Positions 16,264-22,579 of a stretch of DNA of 64,000 nucleotides are shown here, in pieces. The first letter of the stretch is position 1. Every line of letters begins with the position of its first letter. Made by a program: the position numbers and the translations under genes. The notes under the pieces are model-generated. The model was not told the origin of the DNA, ran no database searches, and saw only the letters and a list, made by a program, of their open reading frames with translations. The stretch comes from CALDTK01 sp965215115 (lineage in GTDB: Bacteria; Bacteroidota; Bacteroidia; Chitinophagales; Saprospiraceae), in assembly GCA_965215115.1 (NCBI GenBank), contig OZ244050.1:5084001-5148000 (forward strand), given 5' to 3'.

Positions 16264-17457
16264 CTACCGCTCCACCACCGCCGCCTGCCGCACGTCATAC
16301 CGGTACCGCCCGATCGTCCCATCCTCGATGTGCCCCACTGCCGACTCGATCGCGGCCAGCGGCACCAGAAACCACTCACGCGGATGCACCGCCACATCAA
16401 AGCGATCCCGCAATTCCACATCCAGCCGGGCCTCCGCGAAGAAGCGCTGCACCAGCGCCTCGAGCTTGTGCGGCACAATGTTGGCGAGCTTATAGGTGGC
16501 TACCACGTCCACGTCCGCGAGCAGGTACGTGGCGTCCTGCGCGGCACCCGCGATGCGGGTTTTGACCTCACCGGTGGTGACGCCGATCTTGTGCACCAGG
16601 TCCCGGTGCTCCGCGATCCAGGGGTGGTCGGACTGGCTGCGCAGGACGTACAGCCGACCTGTCGTCAAGTCGTCTTCGTCCTCCGTGCCCGCGAAGAGCG
16701 GACCTTGGTCATTCAACCGCAGCCGGCGACTCGTATCATCCTTGTTCAGCGCCCGCTGCAGCGATCTGCGAAGTAGGTCCGACTCCGTGCCGTTGTCGTA
16801 GATGACCCGCAGCCGACGGTCGCGGCGCCCGTGCTCCTGGACGAACTCCTTCCCGACCGCCGCGACGAGCGCCGTCTGTCCGTCGACAATGAACAGGTCG
16901 TTGAGTTCAATACTCGCGTCTTCCTTGTACTTCGTCGTGGCCCAGGCGCCGGTGTCTAGCCCGAGCCGTGCGCGCTCGAAGACGGGGGCGAATCGCTCGA
17001 AATCTCCGCAGGGCTGGCGTTGGGCCACCTCCTCGGAGCTGGCCTTGCGCTCCTCGCTCGAGCGGACGTGGACCAGTTTGCTTAGCTCCTCGGGGGCGGG
17101 CGCGACGCCGAGGGCCGCCAGAATGTCCTCGTCGGTGTCGAGGGCCGGGGGCGGCTCGGTTTTGGCGGAAGCCGTCTGTAGGAGTCCAGCCGGATCGTAG
17201 GCGGCGAGCAGCTCGCGGTACTCGGTCAGGCCGCGGATGCGCTCGAGGCGCACGGCGTACATGCGTTCGAAAATGTCTAGCCCCACCCCATGTTGCGGCA
17301 CGCGGCCCTCGCGCTCCACCCAGCGGGTGATGTCCTCGAAGCCCGCCAGCACGCGCTCCTCCTCGCGGGTGAGTGGGCGCACGGGCTTGGCGCTCGTATC
17401 GACCCCGAGACCGGCGAGGAGGTCGAGGTCGGCGTCCGTGATCTGATCCTTGGTCAT
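16264..17457 (-). CDS. GIY-YIG nuclease-domain protein (T5orf172/MUG113 type)
   Basis: 397 residues. The N-terminal 270 residues are charged and helical with no recognised fold. The C-terminal part carries a GIY-YIG-like core of the T5orf172/MUG113 type: GRLYVLRS (GIY position), VHKIGVTT (YIG position), an arginine in VKTRI and a metal-ligand glutamate in HKLEALVQRFF. Such domains cut DNA. The ATG overlaps the stop of the SF2 helicase gene (ATGA), so the two are translationally coupled and likely act together. I start at 17457; a longer open frame upstream is an antisense artefact of helicase coding. The TAG stop directly abuts a REP hairpin. Confidence 0.8.
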   Translation of the reverse strand: MTKDQITDADLDLLAGLGVDTSAKPVRPLTREEERVLAGFEDITRWVEREGRVPQHGVGLDIFERMYAVRLERIRGLTEYRELLAAYDPAGLLQTASAKTEPPPALDTDEDILAALGVAPAPEELSKLVHVRSSEERKASSEEVAQRQPCGDFERFAPVFERARLGLDTGAWATTKYKEDASIELNDLFIVDGQTALVAAVGKEFVQEHGRRDRRLRVIYDNGTESDLLRRSLQRALNKDDTSRRLRLNDQGPLFAGTEDEDDLTTGRLYVLRSQSDHPWIAEHRDLVHKIGVTTGEVKTRIAGAAQDATYLLADVDVVATYKLANIVPHKLEALVQRFFAEARLDVELRDRFDVAVHPREWFLVPLAAIESAVGHIEDGTIGRYRYDVRQAAVVER

Positions 17458-19997
17458 TTTGCGTTCTTTTCGATGGCCTTGCGCTGGAGCAGGGCAATCG
17501 CCTCGGCCATGAGCCTTTCGTAGGGGTCGGCGGCGCTTAGCGCGGGCAGGCGTCCGCGTTCGCGCTTGAAGACCACGGCCCGCTTGGCGTATTCGCGGGC
17601 CTCGTCGAGGTCCATTTTCACGCGTTTGGCGGCGATCTCGGCCTCTACCTGGCGCAGGCGCTCGGGGTCCATGGCTTTCGCCAAAACCGCGTACGCCTGC
17701 CCGAACGGGTTGATCCGGTCGATGAGGTCGATGTCGAGTTCGGTGACCGAGAGGGCGAACTTGCGAATGCCGTCCACGAAGGCGGTGTTGGCTTTCGGGA
17801 GGCTGTCGCCAAAACCAGCTGGCGCCCCCGCTTCGCCGTAGCCGGTGGGATTCTTGGGATCGGCTTCGTACCCGACGCGGTCGTCCCGCAGCAGCGACGG
17901 TTGTTGCGCCTGCTGCACGAGGTTGATGGCGGCCACGGCGCGCTGGCGAAGCGCCTCGCGATCCTCCTCGTCGACGTTCGGGTAGCGCTCGGCGATGATT
18001 TTGCCCATGCGCACCTGCGTGAGCTCTTCGGGGATCGTGTTGGCCTGGTCGAACATCCCGCGCTCGAGGGTGTGCCTGTCCTGCACGAAGGTGGCCACCA
18101 GGTCGGTGAGGTCTTCCGTGCAAATGCGTTTGCCCTCGGCGGTCTTCGGCTCCTTGAGACCCTTGATCTCGACCTGGACGCGGCCGGTCTTCGCGTCGAC
18201 GCCTACGTTGCTGCGCTTCGGGTCGTAGCCGTCGGGGCCGTAGTCGACGCCTTCCAGCGGCCGGGACTGCGGGTACTTCGGGGTGAAGTCGAACTTCGGC
18301 GTGAGCACCTGCTCCATGAGCAAACTCGCGGCGATGGCCTTGAGGGTGTCGTTGACGGCCTCGCGGACGGCCAGCTCGGAGGCGTCGGGTTCGGCGATGA
18401 GGTTCGTGAAGCGCGTGACCATTTTGCCGGGCGCATCACGCGTGGCCCGCCCGATGATCTGGATGATCTCCGTGAGGCTGGAGCGGTAGCCGACCGTGAG
18501 CGCGTGCTCGCACCACACCCAGTCGAACCCTTCCTTGGCCATACCGAGAGCGATGATGAGGTCGACGTGATCGCGGTCGTGTTTGTGCGCCGGATCACGG
18601 AGCGCCCGGGCGACGCGCTCGCGTTTGGTGGGTTCGTCGTCGACGAGGTCGGCGACGCGGAGGGTTTTGCCGGAAGGCGTACGCACGAGGTAGAAGCCCG
18701 TGGCCTGGTCGACGCCCTGCCACTCGCCGAGCCGGTCGATGATGTGCTCGACCTCCTTGGTCTTGTCGCGGGTGCTCTCGCGGGAGTTGACGTTGGGGAT
18801 GTGGAGGATGGTCTTCTCGGCGGGGTCGAGCACGGCCATGATCTCGTCGGCGTAGCTCCCGGAGTAGAAGTAGTAGCCGATGTCGAGGCGCTTCAAGTGC
18901 TCGTAGCCATTGAGCTGCTCGTAGTAGGTGTAGGTGGTGACGGCGAAGCGGTCCTCGTCTTCGGGCAGCAACACCGCCTCGGCGTCGCCGCGGAAGTAGG
19001 AGCCCGTCATGGCGACGATGTGGAGCCTATCGCGGGCGATGAGGGCGCGCACGTGCTCGCCGAGGCGATTGTCGGGATTGGCGGACACGTGGTGGAACTC
19101 GTCGACGGCGAGCAGGCGATCGTCGAAGGCCTCGACCCCGAGGGCGTCTACGGCGAAGCGGAAGGTGGCGTGGGTGCAGACGAGGGTTTTGTCGGAAGAC
19201 TGGAGGAACTCCCCGACGGCGCGGACCTTGCTACCGTCCTCGCCGGCGGCCTCGCAGAGGTTCCAGCGCGGCTCCACGTGCCAGTCGTAGGCGAAGCCCC
19301 AGCGGCGCAGTGGCTCGTCGTGGAAGCTGGCCCCGATCGAGCGCTCGGGCACGGTAATGATCGCCTGGCGCAGGCCCTGGCGGTAGAGCTTGTCGAGGGC
19401 GATGAACATCAGGGCCCGGCTCTTGCCGGAGGCCGGGGGCGACTTGATGATGTGGTACCGTTCGCCGCGGCGGGCGTAGGCGCGCTCCTGCATGGCGCGC
19501 ATGCCGAGTTCGTTGGCGGTAGTGGAGGTGCCGTTGGCGGCGTAGGGGACGGAAACGCCGGGGAGGGCGGGCGCCGTTCGACTGGCTCCAGCCAGTGGCG
19601 CTTTAGAATAAGCTTTGTCACTCCCTGCCAGGGCCAGCACCGTTTCCAAATTTCGCGGTGACGAAGTCTCAAAAGTGCGGTAAAGTGGCTCCTCTCCTGG
19701 ACGCTGCACGCGAGCCTGCCAACCCTCGTCATCGATCTCGATCACGAAACTCGTACCACGGTGCTTGAACGCGAGTTCGATGTTATTGCCGGCGCCGGGC
19801 GTTAGTCGAACATCGTGCTCTCCCAAATGCCCCAGGGCCACGACGGTCTCACGCGAGCAGTCAATGACCGATCTCTCAGGCGCAGTAGCGCCGTAAGAGT
19901 CCCAATCGTCTGGGAGCGTGGCGAACCTTTCGAGTTCGTCGAGGAGGCGAGCTGTGGAGGCCGGGAGGGCAGTAAGGGTCTGCGACGCGGTAGGCAT
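17454..19997 (-). CDS. SF2 helicase / restriction-type ATPase with extra N-terminal domain
   Basis: 847 residues. Walker A is SPPASGKS (about 187-194), motif II is VDEFHH (about 294-299), motif III-like AMTGSYF follows, and motif VI is IIGRATR (about 512-518). This is the architecture of type I/III restriction-like translocases. Residues 1-130 (LPDDWDSYGATAPE...) look like a separate small domain found in unrelated bacterial hypotheticals. It is joined to the helicase through about 12 residues encoded by a REP-like hairpin (19571-19601), so the fusion may be secondary; an alternative start near residue 160 cannot be excluded. It is coupled to the GIY-YIG gene, and the MmeI-like methyltransferase lies 2.6 kb upstream on the same strand. 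Exact 12-mer at 17676-17687. Confidence 0.85.
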   Translation of the reverse strand: MPTASQTLTALPASTARLLDELERFATLPDDWDSYGATAPERSVIDCSRETVVALGHLGEHDVRLTPGAGNNIELAFKHRGTSFVIEIDDEGWQARVQRPGEEPLYRTFETSSPRNLETVLALAGSDKAYSKAPLAGASRTAPALPGVSVPYAANGTSTTANELGMRAMQERAYARRGERYHIIKSPPASGKSRALMFIALDKLYRQGLRQAIITVPERSIGASFHDEPLRRWGFAYDWHVEPRWNLCEAAGEDGSKVRAVGEFLQSSDKTLVCTHATFRFAVDALGVEAFDDRLLAVDEFHHVSANPDNRLGEHVRALIARDRLHIVAMTGSYFRGDAEAVLLPEDEDRFAVTTYTYYEQLNGYEHLKRLDIGYYFYSGSYADEIMAVLDPAEKTILHIPNVNSRESTRDKTKEVEHIIDRLGEWQGVDQATGFYLVRTPSGKTLRVADLVDDEPTKRERVARALRDPAHKHDRDHVDLIIALGMAKEGFDWVWCEHALTVGYRSSLTEIIQIIGRATRDAPGKMVTRFTNLIAEPDASELAVREAVNDTLKAIAASLLMEQVLTPKFDFTPKYPQSRPLEGVDYGPDGYDPKRSNVGVDAKTGRVQVEIKGLKEPKTAEGKRICTEDLTDLVATFVQDRHTLERGMFDQANTIPEELTQVRMGKIIAERYPNVDEEDREALRQRAVAAINLVQQAQQPSLLRDDRVGYEADPKNPTGYGEAGAPAGFGDSLPKANTAFVDGIRKFALSVTELDIDLIDRINPFGQAYAVLAKAMDPERLRQVEAEIAAKRVKMDLDEAREYAKRAVVFKRERGRLPALSAADPYERLMAEAIALLQRKAIEKNAK
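19571..19601. repeat. Diverged REP hairpin inside the helicase ORF
   Basis: It keeps the family A layout: outer arms GCGCC / GGCGC, the unpaired TTCGA on one side, inner arms CTGGC / GCCAG, and loop TCCA. Compared with the common copies (inner arms CTGCC / GGCAG), both sides of the stem have changed together. On the coding strand it reads KAPLAGASRTAP. Confidence 0.85.
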
Positions 19998-20060
19998 AGT
20001 GCTAAAGTAACCCGCCGAGACGCGAGGCGGCGTGTATGGTCAAAGATACCGCGAGCTCGA

Positions 20061-20148
20061 GCGCCGTTCGACTGCCTCCGGGCAGCGGCGCTCGAGAAGA
20101 CCTTTTATAAGCACGCAGCCGCGCTGCCCGGAGGCAGTCGAACGCGGC
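20061..20148. repeat. REP family A inverted pair (BIME-like)
   Basis: Two REP hairpins in opposite orientation, at 20061-20091 and 20118-20148. The typical copy has outer arms GCGCCG / CGGCGC (or GCCGCG / CGCGGC), an unpaired TTCGA on one side, inner arms CTGCC / GGCAG and loop TCCG. They lie between the helicase start and the end of the 80-aa gene; the last base is the first base of that gene's stop codon complement. Confidence 0.95.
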
Positions 20149-20390
20149 TACCAACTACTCCGCTCCACCACCACCGTCTCCCCATCCGCACAAAATCCCA
20201 CGAAGTAGTGCTCCGCCTGCTTGTATTCGTCGTCTCCGTCAAAGGGTGACTCCAAGTTGTGACGCCAAGTAGTATCCGCTAGCACCGCCTGAGCCTCAGC
20301 AGACAGGTCGCTATGGTGAATAGCCGAGCCCGTCTGCCAGCCTCTTTCTATCAACCGCGCCCGCAAGGCCTCGGAGTAGCGCCCCTCCAT
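20148..20390 (-). CDS. Small hypothetical protein (80 aa)
   Basis: From the ATG at 20390 the product is 80 residues, MEGRYSEALRARLIERG... to VVVERSSW. It is hydrophilic with no signal peptide, and the C-terminal AEHYFVGFCADGETVVVE looks like a beta hairpin. No family is recognised. A GTG three codons upstream (20399) is an alternative start; the open frame continues further, but only through REP sequence. The TAG stop is the GTAG before a REP. It lies on the same strand as the restriction-like genes and could be part of that unit. Confidence 0.5.
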   Translation of the reverse strand: MEGRYSEALRARLIERGWQTGSAIHHSDLSAEAQAVLADTTWRHNLESPFDGDDEYKQAEHYFVGFCADGETVVVERSSW

Positions 20391-20413
20391 CTTGGTCACC
20401 GCCACCGAAGCAA

Positions 20414-20533
20414 GCGCCGTTCGACTGCCTCCGGGCAGCGGCGCTAAAAATAAGCAAATCACAGCGCCTGTAGCCGCGCTGCCCGGAGGCAGTCGAACGC
20501 GGCCCACCTGTAGCCGCGCTGCCCAGCTACGGC
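20414..20533. repeat. REP family A inverted pair plus truncated third copy
   Basis: Full copies are at 20414-20444 and 20473-20503; a truncated one follows at about 20511-20533. The linker TAAAAATAAG...CGCCTGTAG resembles the linker of the 21.7-kb pair, so the pair moved or amplified as a unit. The second copy is preceded by GTAG. The DNA also encodes the C-terminal tail of the 73-aa membrane protein. Confidence 0.93.
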
Positions 20534-20680
20534 AAGCAGCGGAAGCCAAGCGAGGAAGGTCCAGGCGGGGTGCGGTAGGTACGCTTTCGCGAAACGGTAG
20601 GTGGCGTAGGAAAGGAGTGCGAGGACGACGGCGCCGGCAAGGAGAAGGCCGCCGTAGAAGAGGAGGAAGTCCATCGTCAC
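20459..20680 (-). CDS. Small two-helix membrane protein with REP-encoded tail (73 aa)
   Basis: The product begins MTMDFLLFYGGLLLAGAVVL and has two hydrophobic helices (about residues 5-30 and 38-52). The last 16 residues (WAAFDCLRAARLQAL) are translated from a REP hairpin. No family is recognised. The membrane part does not look like chance coding, but the reading through the REP suggests that the original stop was lost or the gene truncated. Confidence 0.45.
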   Translation of the reverse strand: MTMDFLLFYGGLLLAGAVVLALLSYATYRFAKAYLPHPAWTFLAWLPLLAVAGQRGYRWAAFDCLRAARLQAL

Positions 20681-20696
20681 GAAGGTGCGTTACTTA

Positions 20697-20774
20697 GGGC
20701 GCGTTTGACCGACTCCGTCGGTGCGCCCTCAGCCCGACGGCACTACACCATGGCACACCGACAAAGTCGGCTAC
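20697..20774. repeat. Diverged REP pair, third stem variant
   Basis: 20697-20728 has outer arms GGGCGC / GCGCCC, an unpaired GTTTGA, inner arms CCGAC / GTCGG and loop TCC. The partner at about 20752-20774 has inner arms CCGAC / GTCGG (loop AAA) and ends GGCTAC, which is GTAGCC on the other strand. The architecture equals family A but both stem strands differ. Confidence 0.8.
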
Positions 20775-20827
20775 ATGCGCTAACTAACCTGCTAGCGTGA
20801 TGTATTACACCTCCTTACATTTCCCTA

Positions 20828-21691
20828 ATGAGCTACGACGCCTACGTACCCTGCGGCTGCTACCGCGACGGCCTTACCGTCGACCCGCCCCACAAAGAAC
20901 ATGTCCTCTTCGAGGAAGGCATCTGGGACCTCAGGGCAGGACTGTGGGAGGAGTTCGAAGAAGACGACTACTGGGAGATCTACCTAGCTTTCGAGAAGTG
21001 GAAATCAGACGCCTGCCCCCACAAAGACATGATACTCATGAGCGAGTGGCTCGCCAACACCATGGGTGCCATCCGATTCGGACGCGCGCTCAGCATCGTT
21101 CCCGACCTCAGTAAAATCCCCATCCTCCACAAGAAAGTCATCGCGTACAACGACGGTGGGCTTTCGCCAAAACAGTGCCGCGATCTCCTTACGGAAATCG
21201 AGATCGTCCGCGAGCACGGCAACCGCAAGGCCCTACAGATCGGGCTCTACCGGGTTGGCGAGAAGTACCCCTCCTACACAACTCTCCCCGGCCAGCGTAC
21301 CACCTTCGAGTTCGGTCCTGGCCGAGAAGGCCGAGTTCGCCACACCTGGCTCGACGAGACCGGCATTATCGTTTACGAGCCGATCGACAGTGAGGACTGG
21401 TCGAAGGGCGGTTACGAGCTATTTCACTCGAAGAAGTTTGCCGAGGTAGCCTACGAAGAGCCGCAGGGCGAATACGTCGGTGCCTGGGTAGACGTAGACA
21501 CGAAGCATGCCTACGCCAGAGTGAGCCTCATGAGCCAAAGGCATAGGGACGATGGCGCTCAGGACATCGTCTACTTCGATGTTCGCGAGGAGGAGGTCTC
21601 CCTCGTCAAGGACATCGAGTGGCAGTTGGACAAGCTGGAGCGGCTGGCAGTGGCGGGGATTGAGACGGGGTATGGGGTATACTGGGCGTAA
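20828..21691 (+). CDS. Hypothetical protein (287 aa)
   Basis: A soluble, acidic protein starting MSYDAYVPCGCYRDG, with no signal peptide or membrane segment. The N-terminal CGC pair and CPHKD could bind metal, but I recognise no family. It is the only plus-strand gene inside the 16.2-26.8 kb minus-strand block and is flanked by REP pairs on both sides, so it may be a passenger between repeats. It carries an exact copy of the iterated 12-mer (21162-21173), read as GLSPKQ. The TAA stop, unlike those of its neighbours, is not derived from the REP GTAG. Confidence 0.75.
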   Translation: MSYDAYVPCGCYRDGLTVDPPHKEHVLFEEGIWDLRAGLWEEFEEDDYWEIYLAFEKWKSDACPHKDMILMSEWLANTMGAIRFGRALSIVPDLSKIPILHKKVIAYNDGGLSPKQCRDLLTEIEIVREHGNRKALQIGLYRVGEKYPSYTTLPGQRTTFEFGPGREGRVRHTWLDETGIIVYEPIDSEDWSKGGYELFHSKKFAEVAYEEPQGEYVGAWVDVDTKHAYARVSLMSQRHRDDGAQDIVYFDVREEEVSLVKDIEWQLDKLERLAVAGIETGYGVYWA

Positions 21692-21694
21692 GGT

Positions 21695-21783
21695 GCGCCG
21701 TTCGACTGCCTCCGGGCAGCGGCGCTAAAATAATCGTATCTCAGCACCTATAGCCGCGCTGCCCGGAGGCAGTCGAACGCGGC
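21695..21783. repeat. REP family A inverted pair
   Basis: Copies at 21695-21725 and 21753-21783 have the TAAAATAA...CACCTATAG linker. The pair lies between the convergent 287-aa gene and the transposase gene; three bases separate it from the transposase stop. Confidence 0.95.
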
Positions 21784-21785
21784 CG

Positions 21786-22409
21786 CTACCGCAGACACCT
21801 CTCGTCCACCCAAGTATGCGGCCACTCCCGCCACTCCCCCACGAGTCCCGCCGCAACAGGATTGCGCAGCACGTACCGCAACACCTCCTCAAACGTCCCG
21901 TACCGCACGTACCGATCATAAAACCCGTCGTCCCATACGCGTGGCTCCCATCCGCACGCCTCCTGAATGCGCCGTGCCGTAAACCGTTTGTGCCGATTGA
22001 CCAACTGCCCGATCTCCCGCTCCGCCACACCGTTGGCCCCGCGCAGAATGACATGGACGTGATTGCCCATGATACAAATGGCATACACGGCGATCTCACC
22101 GCGCTCCATTAAGTCCAGCCAACTCTGAATGACGATCCGAGCGGCCCGCTCGTCCGCGAGAATGTATTTCGATTGATCTTGCGCATCGAGGAGCTGATCG
22201 TATACAGTAAAGTGCTCGTCCAAGAGCCTTTGTATCGTAGCCTCATCTACATGCTGCTTTCGCAAAAACTTAAGCTGTTCGATGAGCTCATCGTGGAGAT
22301 GCCGCAGTTCTCCGACCGGCGCGCACCCCTCGACGCGGTACACGAGGTGGATCGGCCGGTCGCAGAGGTACCCATGGGGGATGCCATTCTTGGTCCAGTA
22401 TAATCGCAT
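21786..22409 (-). CDS. REP-associated tyrosine transposase (RAYT, Y1 HUH superfamily)
   Basis: 207 residues. The HUH motif is MGNHVHVIL near residue 114, followed by the helix with the probable catalytic tyrosine (DGFYDRYVRYG) and the characteristic YVLRNPVAAGLV near 184. These match TnpA-REP/RAYT proteins, single-copy relatives of IS200/IS605 transposases that bind and cut REP hairpins, usually next to a GTAG or GGAG tetranucleotide. The gene is bracketed by REP pairs on both sides (21695-21783 and 22430-22572), the textbook REPtron layout, and all recognisable family A REPs of this window lie within about 6 kb of it. Exchange or amplification of these REPs is its likely job. Confidence 0.9.
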   Translation of the reverse strand: MRLYWTKNGIPHGYLCDRPIHLVYRVEGCAPVGELRHLHDELIEQLKFLRKQHVDEATIQRLLDEHFTVYDQLLDAQDQSKYILADERAARIVIQSWLDLMERGEIAVYAICIMGNHVHVILRGANGVAEREIGQLVNRHKRFTARRIQEACGWEPRVWDDGFYDRYVRYGTFEEVLRYVLRNPVAAGLVGEWREWPHTWVDERCLR

Positions 22410-22429
22410 CGTGGGAAGGTAGCTCGGGA

Positions 22430-22572
22430 GCGCCGTTCGACTGCCTCCGGGCAGCGGCGCTAAGATTCTTCCGTTCGACTGCCTCCGGGCAGCACGGCTC
22501 GGGCGCGCTGCCCGGAGGCAGTCGAACGCGCCCTCGCCCTAGCCGCGCTGCCCGGAGGCAGTCGAACGCGGC
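22430..22572. repeat. Cluster of four REP family A hairpins
   Basis: Copies lie at 22430-22460, about 22469-22498, 22502-22532 and 22542-22572, two in each orientation, between the methyltransferase stop and the transposase start. The second and third have slightly altered outer arms (CCG/CGG and GGCGCG/CGCGCC). It is the densest REP cluster in the window and lies directly upstream of the RAYT gene. Confidence 0.95.
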
Positions 22573-22579
22573 CGCGCCC

